From Torymus aiolomorphi (taxonomy: Eukaryota; Arthropoda; Insecta; Hymenoptera; Torymidae): a DNA stretch of 64,000 nt. The DNA lies in the NCBI GenBank assembly GCA_036365515.1, contig CM070876.1:130937394-131001393 (forward strand). The letters run 5' to 3'. The notes beneath the pieces are model-generated. The model was not told the DNA's origin, did no database searches, and saw only the letters and a program-made list of their open reading frames with translations. Position numbers and translations under genes: made by a program. Positions 11,244 to 22,800 of this stretch are shown in pieces. Each line of letters starts with the position of its first letter. The first letter of the stretch is position 1.

Positions 11244-11590
11244 TTGGTCCTTCGAGCCGATTGAGGAGGTATAAAAAACAGTGCATTGTGTGATTCAAGT
11301 GTATAGTGAAACGTGCATAACAGATGCGATAAACGCAGGGAAGCGTGGTGTACGCAGTGCGCTCATTGGCAACGCAGCACGCTCAAACACGCAGTGCGCT
11401 CGGCAGCGCAGCACACTCGCCACAGCAGCGCGCTCGGCAGCAGCGGCACTCGCTCGAGTACACGCACACACATAGCAGCGCGACATACTCCCTTCACGCA
11501 TTCGACAAACTCGTAGGCCTATACGGTTTGTCAATAATACCAATAATACACGCATTATACATACACGCTCACTGTGTATAAACGTATACA
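11244..11590 (+). promoter_or_regulatory. BEL primer-binding site and leader
   Basis: Directly after the LTR, TTGGTCCTTCGAGCCG has the TGG start expected for pairing with a tRNA 3' CCA end, so it is the likely minus-strand primer site. The rest is a CA- and GCGC-rich leader. Overlapping frames in it on both strands look like composition artefacts. Confidence 0.6.
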
Positions 11591-13657
11591 ATGTCGGACA
11601 CCGACATCCAAGATCAGCTCACTACAGCTGAGTTAATCACAACCTTTCAGTCACGTATGTTGAAGACTGCAAAGGATAAACGCACAACGAGTTGGCTTAA
11701 AACTAATCTAGAAGAAGTAAACTCGCTGTGGAAAGAGTTTCGAGATCGTCACCGCGTAATTTCTCGTAACGAAGATCTTAAAGACGATGCGTATCACACA
11801 GGCGACACGTATGGCACCACCCAAGCTAGATACAGTAAAGTGAAAACTATCATTTTAAATGCACTACAGCCCGGACGCAACGAGTCTACTCTGCAAGCAG
11901 ACGAAGACTATTCACAAATGACGTTCGATGTTCTACATCGACGCTCTCCGCTGCCTCCCATTAAGTTACCACCGTTCTCCGGTGATCGCCTTGAGTGGGA
12001 GACCATTAAGGAAATGTTCCTCGCCTTGGTGCATGACGTAGCTTCGATTCCACCGATCTTGAAGCTGCAGTATCTGATAAATGCACTGACTGGTAGGGCA
12101 ACAGCACTTTTAAATAATGTGAAAATTAAAGCTGCAAATTATCAAGGAGCTTGGAGCTCGCTCCTGAAGCGATATGATAACAAGCGCGCCCTACAGGCCG
12201 CACACATGAAGCAAGTAATTTCTTGCCCTCCTATAAACAAGCGATCGATCGAAGAATTGGCTCGCATAGTAGACGTGATGGAGGCAGCACAACGAGGGTT
12301 TGAAAACTTGGGATGCCCCGTCGAACATTGGGACGCATGGTTCGTCCACATCACAGTACATAAGCTGGACGTTCTTACAAGAGAAGACTGGGAAAAATCA
12401 CTGGGTTCGTCAGAAGGATTTCCAAAACTTTCCAACATCACCGAATTTTTGGAATTACCTGCTCACGCGCTAGAGTTGGCGCACGCTAACGACCCTGCTA
12501 CGAAGGAGTCGACGAGCCAGCACTCAAAACGAAAAAGCGGCAAACCCGCGCAGGCGCATGTAACGTCAACAGAGTCGCCATCTAATAAGAAACAGTTTAA
12601 AGCATGCACTATTTGTAAAGAGCAACATTTTCTGTCAAACTGTGGAAGATACAAATCTATGAATGCGACTCAGCGGTGTGAATTGATCGCATCTAAAAAA
12701 CTCTGTGAAAATTGTCTAAGATCAAATCATGTTTCAGCTGATTGTCGATCGCCGGGACGATGCCTCATCTGTCAACGCAAGCACCACACAACTATACACG
12801 GTGATACGCAGCAAGGTGGAAACACCACTCAGTCAAACGGAAAGGATCCAGATAAGCGCAAGACTTCTGATTCAACAGCAAGCAGTCCTGCGGATACGTC
12901 ACGCCCAACAAACGCATTTGCGGTGTCCACGAGTCGACGAGTTCTACTAGCAACGGCAATCGTAGAGCTGCAAAACAGCGGCGGTGACACAGTTCAGGCT
13001 AGGGCGCTGCTTGATCAATGCGCTGAATTCTCATTTATTACAGAAAGGATAGCTCAATGCTTATCTTTACCTAAAACTCAAGTACAAATACCTGTTGTAG
13101 ACATAGGTACAGCTTCTCCCGGCAAAGCTCGAGCGTTAGCCACTGTGACTCTAAGGTCACCTCATCGTCCAGACTTTCAACTACAAATGGAGGCGTTTGT
13201 CATGAAGAAGCTGGCCCAATTCCTGCCAGCCACGAAGGTCGAAAACGCATCTTGGAGCCACATCACGGGCCTGCGACTAGCCGACCCTACCTTTGGAAAT
13301 CCAGGGCCAATCGACTGCATTATCGGCGCTGATCTCTATGGAAAACTCATCACTGGCAAACTTAGCCGAGGAGAGAACGACCAGCCCATCGCTCAAGAAA
13401 CTGTATTTGGATGGATTCTATCAGGTCCGACATTTGTTCGCACGGACTCATGTTGCGACAGCGCCGTTGCTCAAAACTTCTGTATGAGTGTGGATCACGA
13501 TTTACACGAATCACTGCGCGCATTTTGGCAAGTTGAAGAGCCTCATTCGTCGCGCCTGACCAAGTCTCCGGAAGACGACTTCTGCGAGAAACACTTCGCA
13601 TCTACCTATCAAAGAGACGATTCTGGCAGATTCGTGGTAAGACTGCCACTCAAATAG
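11591..13657 (+). pseudogene. BEL/Pao Gag and A17-type protease (N-terminal polyprotein)
   Basis: A 688-residue frame starts with MSDTDIQDQL. It has a DUF1759-type Gag core with LPPIKLPPFSGDRLEWE near residue 125. Cys/His zinc motifs follow (CTICKEQHFLSNC near 338, CENCLRSNHVSADC and CLICQRKHHTTIH near 375-400). A retroviral-type protease comes next, with the aspartate in RALLDQCAEFSFI near residue 470. The family usually has Gly after DQ or DS there, so Cys may impair it. The frame ends at TAG 13,655-13,657, but similarity continues in the same frame, so the stop is a nonsense change inside a longer Gag-Pol polyprotein. Confidence 0.85.
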
Positions 13658-14577
13658 AATCCCCCACAGCTGGGAGAATCACAAAGCATAGCCACTGTAC
13701 GTTGGCTTCAGACAGAGTCAAGGCTTAAGCGTAATCCGTCTCTCGCTAAGCTGTATCGAGAGTTTATGCAAGAGTATATAACGCTTAACCATATGGAATT
13801 GATCGATGAAACCCAAATTTCGCGGAGAAGCTATTTCATGCCTCATCATGGAGTGCTCAAAAGCGACCCAAGTACGACAAGGCTACGCGTCGTTTTCAAC
13901 GCGTCGCAAGCATCCAGCAACGGCAAGTCACTCAATGACCTTCTCTTGGCTGGACCGAAGCTACAAGGGGATTTATGGACTATTCTTATGCGATGGAGAT
14001 TTTTTCGTATAGTTTTTGTCGCCGATATCGTGAAGATGTTTCGGCAAATTCTCGTAAACGAAATTGATACTGACCTTCCGCTGATAGTATGGAGAGAAGA
14101 TCCCAGTCAGGATCTACAAACTTATCGATTACGGACAGTCACGTACGGTACGACGTCTGCGCCATTTCTAGCTATGCGAGTCTTACTCGAACTTGTACAA
14201 GAGCATGACAAGAGTATCCCGAGGCTGCCGAAATTATTCTTCGCAACAAGTACGTAGACGATTTTCTTGCAGGCGCTGACAGCTTAGAGAAAGCGCAATA
14301 TCGCAAGAAGCAACTTGTTAACATGCTAGCAGAAGCCGGAGTTTCACTGAGCAAGTGGGCGTCTAATCATTTAGAACTCATCGATAGCCACTCATTGGAT
14401 TCAGAATCTTCAGGAAAACACTTTAAAATCGATGAGCGCGTTTCTACGCTTGGAATAGTATGGATGCCACAGCAGGACTGCTTCACATACAAGGTCAAGA
14501 CGATCGAACCTGCTGATAAATGCACTAAGCGCATTGTGCTTTCCGAGACGGCCAAGCTATTCGACCCTTTAGGGTAG
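13658..14577 (+). pseudogene. BEL/Pao reverse transcriptase segment
   Basis: After the stop at 13,657 the same frame continues with the linker and RT (YFMPHHGV, TTRLRVVFNAS, DIVKMFRQI, RTVTYGTTSAPF). A frameshift at about 14,205-14,214 moves the catalytic YVDDFLAGA (about 14,233-14,260) to the next frame, which then reads to a TAG stop at 14,575-14,577 inside the conserved FDPLG block. All recognisable RT motifs are still present across the breaks, so decay is recent. Confidence 0.85.
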
Positions 14578-16803
14578 CTTGGACCCGTAATTATTCAGGC
14601 CAAAGTTCTCATGCAGGAGCTCTGGATCTTTGGAGTTTCGTGGGATCAAGCGCTGAATCAAGAACTCGAAAAACGCTGGAATCTCTTTGTTGAGCGACTT
14701 CCAGATCTCACGAAGATTCGCATTCCGCGATGGCTCGGCAGCACTGCAGAAGACAAAGTGGAGTTATACGGATTTTCAGACGCTTCAGAGCGAGTATATG
14801 CCGCATATGTTTATGCTGTAGTCACGACCTGCGACAAACGCGTCTCGTCGCTTATGCTCGCAAAAACAAAGGTTTCGCCAATTAAAACCTTAAGTATACC
14901 AAGACTAGAGCTTTGTGGAGCACACTTGCTAGCACGTCTTATCAGCGAAATAAAAGCGACCTTAGCAGAGAAAATTACTGCTGCCCACTGTTGGACAGAC
15001 TCGCAAGTGGTGCTCAGCTGGCTCTCTGATCACCCATCCAAATGGGCTACATTCGTAGCTACAAGAGTCAGTGACATACTTACAAGACTTCCGGATACAA
15101 GACGGGATTTCGTATCGACGAAGGAAAATCCCGCCGACCTGGCAACTAGAGGGCTGACCCCGGAAGCGTTAAGCACATCTTCGCTGTGGTGGACCGGATC
15201 TGAATGGCTGTGCCAGCAAGACATGCCGATGTCCAAATGGACTCGCCTAAACTCAGCAGAAGCGCCAGAGCGCCGAAAAAAGGCTACCTTCTCTTTCATT
15301 ACGCAGACCCCTGAACACGGTCTTATCGAACGATTTTCATCATATAACAGACTAGTCAGAGTAGTCGCATATTGCTTAAGATTCGCAAACATCGCTCGGA
15401 AACGAACCAAAAGGGACTCATCTCCCTGGATAACCTCAGCAGAGTTAAATCAAGGTCGAACTGCGCTCATCAAGCTCGTGCAAAGGGAACATTTTTCTCT
15501 GGAAGTCGAGGCTCTGCAGACTGCACACGACATCTCACGCAAGAGTACTCTGCGATCTCTCCGACCTTTCTTAGATGCTGACGGATTACTACGAGTTGGA
15601 GGACGCCTCTCGAACGCAGCGCTTATGTTTAGCGAAAAACACCCAGTTATACTACCGAAGTCTAGTACTCTGATAAGACTGGTAATTTTACATGGACACT
15701 CTCAGACCCTGCATGGCGGACCGCAATTAACGATGAGTTATTTAGCAAGATACTTTTGGATAATTCATGGAAAATCAAGCATACGGTCTGTTTTACATGG
15801 TTGCATACGTTGCGCGCGATTCGCTGCGAAACCTAAACCTCAACTGATAGGCACTCTTCCAGAGGCTAGAATCACGCCTATGAGACCCTTTTTGAAGTCA
15901 GGAGTGGACTACGCCGGCCCTATCAACGTGAGAGCCTCAAAAGGTCGAGGCCACCGTTCATACAAAGGATATATTTGTATCTTCGTGTGTATGGCGACAA
16001 AGGCTGTACACATAGAAGCAGTCTCAGATCTCTCGACTGCTGCATTCTTGGGTGCTTTCAAGCGATTCGCATCTCGCCGCGGCCGTTGCACAGAACTTTG
16101 GAGCGACAACGGCACAAATTTTCACGAAGCAGATGCTGAATTACGCAAACTGCTATGTCAAGCTGCAATCGAGAGCGAAAGCGCAGTGCAGCTGGAAAAT
16201 GAAGGAACTAGCTGGAAATTTATCCCTCCCGGAGCACCCCACTTTGGCGGACTTTGGGAAGCTGCCGTCAAATCCTGCAAGTATCATCTTCGCCGAATTA
16301 TCGGCGATTTCACGCTGACCTACGAAGAATTATCTACCGTGACAGCACAGGTTGAAGCGTACCTAAATTCTAGGCCGCTGTTCGCCCAAAGTATGGACGC
16401 TAGAGATTTAACTGCGCTCTCGCCAGCGCACTACCTGATCGGCTCAACTTTAATTGCTCCACCCGAACCTTACGATTGCTCTCAAGAAAATGCGACTCCG
16501 CTCTCACGCTGGCTACTACTCTCGCATATGCGCAATCAATTTTGGCGTCGCTGGAGCACAGAATACCTACATACATTACAACAACGTGTCTGCGGAGAAT
16601 CTTCGAGAAGGGGACCTTGTGTTGCTGACTAACGAGAATCTTCCATCAACGAAGTGGGCCTTGGGCCGTGTTACGCAATCACACCCAGGTTAGGACGGAC
16701 TCGTTCGCATAGTGTCACTACGCACCGCCACATCGACGTTCACCCGACCTGTAGACAAGCTCATGCGCTTGCCATTAATTCAAGATTCAACGAAAGAAGA
16801 TTA
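14578..16803 (+). pseudogene. BEL/Pao RNase H and integrase segment
   Basis: The longest intact stretch (about 14,611-16,632) holds the Pao-type RNase H (LYGFSDASERVYAAYVY, then AHCWTDSQVVLSWL). It then has the integrase zinc module (HGHSQTLHGG with CIRCARF) and the DDE core. All three acidic positions are visible: GVDYAGPI, WSDNGTNFHEA and GGLWEAAVKS. A frameshift near 16,600 and a TAG at 16,691-16,693 break the C-terminal tail, which would finish at 16,803. The integrase core itself is intact at the sequence level but is not translatable from a full polyprotein here. Confidence 0.88.
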
Positions 16804-17040
16804 GCGAATTATTACTTCAATTAATTTCAATTTATATATTGTAATAATTTCTTAATTGTTTTCGGTTGCATTTTAAAAAAAAAACTGCGAAATTATGTAC
16901 GCGCATAAGTAATGCTAAGTATATTTTCAATTACACCAAAGCGGCCACCGCACGGAGGCGGTTACGCAATTAAATAATCAATTTCTTTATTTTCTTATTC
17001 TACACGTCGGCCTGCTTAATACATGCCGAGGAGGGCGGAA
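16804..17040 (+). other. BEL 3' untranslated region with polypurine tract
   Basis: This is AT-rich non-coding sequence ending in GAGGAGGGCGGAA immediately before the 3' LTR. The purine run is the expected plus-strand primer. Confidence 0.6.
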
Positions 17041-17390
17041 TGTTAAGGATTCACTTATAACCTTTCAAAATGATTCAAAGTTCGCGCGCGTATTTGTCGC
17101 GTAATTTCCGGTTGGCTTGCTCGAGCCACGTTTTCGAACTAAAATCAGTTCTCTTCCGGCGCCTGCTGCGGCCGCATGCTTCGGCCGCATGGTGCGACGA
17201 ATTTGCTTATTGAGACTACTATCTTGTTAATTTGACGATGTAAGATGTTTATTGCAGATAAATAAAATGTGGCTTTTTTAATAAACACGAGTGTTGTGCA
17301 GTGCACATAAAATCATTCATACCAATACCTGCTCATCGTAACCGGCACAAAGAATGAAAAGCACGAATAACAGTGGCGCACGTTCGAACA
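17041..17390 (+). repeat. 3' LTR of the BEL element
   Basis: This is the 350-bp copy of 10,896-11,243 with a few substitutions and a short indel (ACTAAAATCAG versus ACTAATCAG). It is followed by the target duplication CATAC. Confidence 0.88.
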
Positions 17391-17606
17391 CATACAGTTG
17401 AAATCGTATATCATCCACAAGTATTCTTCCTACAATTTCAACGAGTCGCTTACGTTCTTCTTTGGTATCTGTTTTTCTGTTTTTATACCACATCTCAGTT
17501 AACATTTTTTCTCCTGCATTTATAAACGTTAAAATAGGACCATCTTTCGAAGAATGTATAATAACATCATCTTGAAATATTTTTTTTAAACGCTCTTTTA
17601 AATATT
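17391..17606 (-). pseudogene. Academ-like transposon protein, copy 1, segment 2
   Basis: A short minus-strand segment encodes KYLKERLKKIF, D-IIH-SKDGPI--F-N and W-K-KK/R-type blocks matching copy 2 at about 39,535-39,760. It is bounded by the BEL target site on one side and by the palindromic element cluster on the other. The frame stays open until it runs into the neighbouring insertions, which shows the breaks are insertional here. Confidence 0.75.
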
Positions 17607-17798
17607 TATACCACTCTAACCTCAAAATCACAACTTTGATATGATTTTTCGGCGCTCGTGGTATAAAATACCGTTCGAAACTAGTGGGTAAGTCGATTAT
17701 TTAGGTGGTGTGACTTTTTCGCACTCGCTTCGCTTGTGCAAAAAGTCACACCAGCTAAATAATCGACTTCCCCACCCGTGTCGAAATGTACTATTATA
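17607..17798. mobile_element. Foldback MITE 1 (TATA-flanked)
   Basis: A near-perfect palindrome has its centre at GCACTCGCTTCGCTTGTGC and arms AAGTCGATTATTTAGGTGG and inverse CCAGCTAAATAATCGACTT. It is flanked by TATA at 17,607-17,610 and 17,795-17,798. A second copy in inverse orientation lies at 57,914-58,103. No coding capacity. Confidence 0.75.
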
Positions 17799-17976
17799 GC
17801 ACGGCGTGACCGTGACCTAAGTCCGCAGTTAAGTCACGCCTATCCGTGACTTAAGTAGTCCATTATTGCACCGTGTTTATCACACTCGCTACGCTCGTGC
17901 GCTAACCTCACAGTGCAATTATGCACTACTTATGACACGGATAGGCCTGACAGCGGACTTAGGTAAACGTGCTATA
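17795..17976. mobile_element. Foldback MITE 2 (TATA-flanked)
   Basis: Outer arms TATAGCACG and CGTGCTATA, then CCTAAGTCCGC with GCGGACTTAGG and GCCTATCCGTG with CACGGATAGGC, form a palindrome of about 180 bp. The centre contains ACTCGCTACGCTCGTGC, similar in style to the centre of MITE 1 but with different arms. Confidence 0.7.
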
Positions 17977-18043
17977 AAATATTGTACGATACATGTGACT
18001 TCAGTGGCCCACAGCACGGCACATGTATCGTAATATAATATTT
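17977..18043. repeat. Short palindrome 3
   Basis: AAATATTGTACGATACATGTG is mirrored by CACATGTATCGTAATATAATATTT around a 22-bp centre. It abuts MITE 2 on one side and the resumed Academ-like coding sequence on the other. Confidence 0.6.
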
Positions 18044-18737
18044 GTAGAAACCCATTCATCGGAGTCAAAATTAGCGAGAATGTCTTTAATACAAAATTGA
18101 CATTCCTGTTTGTGTTCTAAAATGTAAGTAGCATAAATTTCGTTGCTCGAGCGGTTGCAGTGTCCTCGATTGCAAGAGAAGCGGTATTACATTTATTATA
18201 CAATTGTTTAAGGCAACCGTCGTAATAACGCGCACCTACAGCTACTAAATCATTAACGTTAATTAGGCGCGTATAAATATTCAAACAAAATTTATCGGTT
18301 ACGGTACTCAAATTATTTATTAGTCTATTGGGTGTACTATCATTACTAACTATGTGAACTTTCTGTCTCTGATCTGCAGGTAGACGTGCTTGCTTTTTAA
18401 AAAATGTCTCGCTAGCATATTCTTCACACATGAAGCATAAATTGTGACAATTAAAATCAGCGGTACCTGTAGATCGTGTTGAAACTGTGGTTGAAGTCGA
18501 AGGGTTTTCAAATTTTCGGATTGCATAAGCTATTTTTGCCTGCGATGTATATGTTTTACAACAGCTAGCATGGATGGTAAGTGATTCGTGCTTTCGAAAT
18601 TGAACGTGCTTCCCATCTTTTCTTTCTTTACTAGCCCGTATGAAATTTGTTATCATTTCGCCTTTGATAATTCGAACGGATCCACAATCTAAGGATTTAT
18701 CACAAATCATATAATTTTGATTTTCTTCTCCCATCAT
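18044..18737 (-). pseudogene. Academ-like transposon protein, copy 1, segment 1 (N terminus)
   Basis: The frame starts ATGATGGGAGAAG, right after a TTTTTTTTATAG acceptor-like sequence. It encodes the zinc-binding N terminus: C-x-C-type start (MICDKSLDCG), HASC, and a second pair in CFMCEEYASETFF. The same spacing occurs in copy 2 (CVICEKE, HTLC, CIFCGEDASDQF), so these residues are probably metal ligands. After a stop at 18,117 the similarity continues as HKQECQFCIKDIL until the palindrome cluster at 18,043. Unlike copy 2, this copy keeps an ATG start. It is an old, multiply interrupted relic. Confidence 0.8.
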
Positions 18738-19490
18738 CTATAAAAAAAACCGCTGCCAATTCTTTGGCACTTAGCTTCCTCAAAACAATTTATCGATTCC
18801 TTTCATTAAATTGAAATTATAATAGTAAATTTTTCACAAAAAAAATAAAAAATTTTCTAAATTAAGTTATCTCAAATTTATGACTTTTAAAAAATACATT
18901 TTCATATTAATAGAATATTTTTGTAAGATTATATTAATATAATTTTTTAATTTTATCTTATTGAAGAAGAAACTATTTGTTATTAATAATTGATGATTTC
19001 CAAATTGACTTTTTTACAATTGCCCAGCACTTAGTTTATCTGAATATAGTGTACAGCATTTATGATTAATACTATTTTACGCAAATTTCACGTGCAAAAA
19101 TAATGTTATTACAGTTACAATAAATTAAGCTCAAGTTATTTTGATCTAATTTTATTCTAATATTAATACATTTATATATAATAGAATTGATTTAAATAAA
19201 ATGTAATAAAACTTTAAGTTAATTTCTTTTAAATATCGATAGAGTAATTAAATACACGTCAATCGAACGTAATGTTTTCATCTGACATGATCGTTATATG
19301 TTCATCTTCTATAGTTGCTAGGATACCTTATTTTTAATAAACAACAAATAAACAGCTGATGTTTTTATTAGTTCTGATAATAATATATCTGACCTTCTCA
19401 TTCAAACTTAATTGAAGAAGTGATAAGAATAAGAGAAAGATACCCAGAGATTTATTTATCGCTTATTGACGCCCTTGGGTTTAACCTCGT
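18738..19490. other. AT-rich DNA, no gene seen
   Basis: This AT-rich sequence lies upstream of Academ-like copy 1. I looked for the copy 2 terminal repeat here (TAGGCCAGGCGGTGGAC) and did not see it, so copy 1 appears to lack this end. Confidence 0.5.
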
Positions 19491-19497
19491 CTATCCG

Positions 19498-19660
19498 TCA
19501 AAGAGAGAGAGAGAGGAAAGAGGAGAGGAGAGAGAGAGAGAGAAGAGGAGAAAAGGAGAAAGAGAGTGGAGAGAGGAGAGGAGAGAGGAGAAAGAGTGGA
19601 GAGAGGAGAGGAGAGAGGAAAAAGAGAGAGAGATAGAGTGAGAGAGAGGGAGAGAGATAT
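19498..19660. repeat. GA-rich purine tract
   Basis: This is about 160 bp of almost pure purine on the plus strand, mostly GAGAGGA and AAAGAGA words. It can give a spurious Arg/Glu-rich frame. Confidence 0.85.
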
Positions 19661-19894
19661 ATAAGATAAGGTCTAAGCTGATTACAGTGATTATATTATA
19701 ATAATAATTCTAGAAAGTTGACCTTAGATAATGTTATGTAAATTTGAGAGATAATTTGTGACGTTATCTTGTAAATTTTCCTATTATATATTGTCTTTAT
19801 TCAAGTTTTTAATATCTATTGTTTTTATTCAAGTTATGGGTCTGAATTTTTCAACTTTTGAGTGTAATGAAATAAAAAATCATTTACTTTAATT
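19661..19894. other. Spacer before the satellite
   Basis: This is AT-rich sequence with a short duplicated phrase (TATTCAAGTT, twice, near 19,800-19,835). No gene seen. Confidence 0.5.
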
Positions 19895-22800
19895 CACGTC
19901 TCTGTGCTAAATTTCAAGACGATTGGTTGACTTTTACTCCCGTTAACGTATCCGAAAGAAAATTCCCTTGTTTTAAAAATTATTTTATTTCTCTGAAACA
20001 AATGAAGATAATCACTTGGATTTTTTACCAAATATAGTCTTCAATGAGTGTTATAAGTGGTTAAAATTTTAGGTCGATAAATCAACAATCCTCTGAAAAA
20101 ACGCAATTCGAAAATTAAAAAGAAAAATTTTTAACCTCAAATATCTTTAATCGTAATTGACCGATTTTTTTGGGCAACGAACTCGGTTCGAAGATATAAA
20201 AAAGCTATCTCTGTGCCAAATTACAAGACGATTGCTTGATTTTTACTCCTGTTATCGCATCCGAAAGAAAGTTCCCTTGTTTTCAAAAATATTTTTTTTC
20301 TTTGAAACAAATGAAGATAATCACTTGAAATTTTAACCAAATATAGTCTTCAATGAGTGTTATAAGTGGTTAAAATTTTAGGTCGATAAATCAACAATCC
20401 TCTGAAAAAATGCAATTCGAAAATTAAAAAGAAAAATTTTTAACCTCAAATATCTTTAATCGTAATTGACCGATTTTTTTGGGCAACGAACTCGGTTCGA
20501 AGATATAAAAAAGCTATCTCTGTGCCAAATTTCAAGACGATTGGTTGATTTTTACTCCTGTTATCGCGTCCGAAAGAAAGTTCCCTTGTTTTAAAAATTA
20601 TTTTATTTCTCTGAAACAAATGAAGATAATCACTTGGATTTTTTACCAAATATAGTCTTCAATGAGTGTTATAAGTGGTTAAAATTTTAGGTCGATAAAT
20701 CAACAATCCTCTGAAAAAACGCAATTCGAAAATTAAAAAGAAAAATTTTTAACCTCAAATATCTTTAATCGTAATTGACCGATTTTTTTGGGCAACGAAC
20801 TCGGTTCGAAGATATAAAAAAGCTATCTCTGTGCCAAATTTCAAGACGATTGGTTGATTTTTACTCCTGTTATCGCGTCCGAAAGAAAGTTCCCTTGTTT
20901 TCAAAAATATTTTTTTTCTTTGAAACAAATGAAGATAATCACTTGAAATTTTAACCAAATATAGTCTTCAATAAGTGTTATAAGTGGTTAAAATTTTAGG
21001 TCGATAAATCAACAATCCTCTGAAAAAACGCAATTCGAAAATTAAAAAGAAAAATTTTTAACCTCAAATATCTTTAATCGTAATTGACCGATTTTTTTGG
21101 GCAACGAACTCGGTTCGAAGATATAAAAAAGCTATATCTGTGCCAAATTACAAGACGATTGCTTGATTTTTACTCCTGTTATCGCATCCGAAAGAAAGTT
21201 CCCTTGTTTTCAAAAATATTTTTTTTCTTTGAAACAAATGAAGATAATCACTTGAAATTTTAACCAAATATAGTCTTCAATGAGTGTTATAAGTGGTTAA
21301 AATTTTAGGTCGATAAATCAACAATCCTCTGAAAAAATGCAATTCGAAAATTAAAAAGAAAAATTTTTAACCTCAAATATCTTTAATCGTAATTGACCGA
21401 TTTTTTTGGGCAACGAACTCGGTTCGAAGATATAAAAAAGCTATCTCTGTGCCAAATTTCAAGACGATTGGTTGATTTTTACTCCTGTTATCGCGTCCGA
21501 AAGAAAGTTCCCTTGTTTTAAAAATTATTTTATTTCTCTGAAACAAATGAAGATAATCACTTGGATTTTTTACCAAATATAGTCTTCAATGAGTGTTATA
21601 AGTGGTTAAAATTTTAGGTCGATAAATCAACAATCCTCTGAAAAAACGCAATTCGAAAATTAAAAAGAAAAATTTTTAACCTCAAATATCTTTAATCGTA
21701 ATTGACCGATTTTTTTGGGCAACGAACTCGGTTCGAAGATATAAAAAAGCTATCTCTGTGCCAAATTTCAAGACGATTGGTTGATTTTTACTCCTGTTAT
21801 CGCGTCCGAAAGAAAGTTCCCTTGTTTTCAAAAATATTTTTTCTTTGAAACAAATGAAGATAATCACTTGAAATTTTAACCAAATATAGTCTTCAATAAG
21901 TGTTATAAGCGGTTAAAATTTTAGGTCGATAAATCAACAATCCTCTGAAAAAACGCAATTCGAAAATTAAAAAGAAAAATTTTTAACCTCAAATATCTTT
22001 AATCGTAATTGACCGATTTTTTTGCGCAACGAACTCGGTTCGAAGATATAAAAAAGCTATCTCTGTGCCAAATTACAAGACGATTGCTTGATTTTTACTC
22101 CTGTTATCGCATCCGAAAGAAAGTTCCCTTGTTTTCAAAAATATTTTTTTTCTTTGAAACAAATGAAGATAATCACTTGAAATTTTAACCAAATATAGTC
22201 TTCAATGAGTGTTATAAGTGGTTAAAATTTTAGGTCGATAAATCAACAATCCTCTGAAAAAATGCAATTCGAAAATTAAAAAGAAAAATTTTTAACCTCA
22301 AATATCTTTAATCGTAATTGACCGATTTTTTTGGGCAACGAACTCGGTTCGAAGATATAAAAAAGCTATCTCTGTGCCAAATTTCAAGACGATTGGTTGA
22401 TTTTTACTCCTGTTATCGCGTCCGAAAGAAAGTTCCCTTGTTTTCAAAAATATTTTTTTTCTTTGAAACAAATGAAGATAATCACTTGAAATTTTAACCA
22501 AATATAGTCTTCAATAAGTGTTATAAGCGGTTAAAATTTTAGGTCGATAAATCAACAATCCTCTGAAAAAACGCAATTCGAAAATTAAAAAGAAAAATTT
22601 TTAACCTCAAATATCTTTAATCGTAATTGACCGATTTTTTTGGGCAACGAACTCGGTTCGAAGATATAAAAAAGCTATCTCTGTGCCAAATTTCAAGACG
22701 ATTGGTTGATTTTTACTCCTGTTATCGCGTCCGAAAGAAAGTTCCCTTGTTTTCAAAAATATTTTTTTTCTTTGAAACAAATGAAGATAATCACTTGAAA

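Larger units (their letters stand above)
10896..17390 (+). mobile_element. BEL/Pao LTR retrotransposon inserted in Academ-like copy 1
   Basis: LTRs of about 350 bp begin TGTTAAGGATTC and end GTTCGAACA. The 5-bp target duplication CATAC lies at 10,891-10,895 and 17,391-17,395. Inside is a Gag-Pol region with the BEL/Pao-specific DUF1759-like Gag, A17-type aspartic protease, RT with YVDD, RNase H with GFSDAS, and integrase. A primer-site-like TGGTCCTTCGAGCCG follows the 5' LTR and a purine-rich GAGGAGGGCGGAA precedes the 3' LTR. Three in-frame stops and two frameshifts disable it, but most domains are well preserved, so it is younger than the host copy. Confidence 0.92.

Noticed and set aside
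11281..11581. Overlapping short frames in the BEL leader
   Set aside because: They lie between the primer site and the Gag start, overlap on both strands and have low-complexity GCGC and CACA composition.
19420..19641. Arg/Glu-rich 73-residue frame
   Set aside because: A purine-tract artefact.
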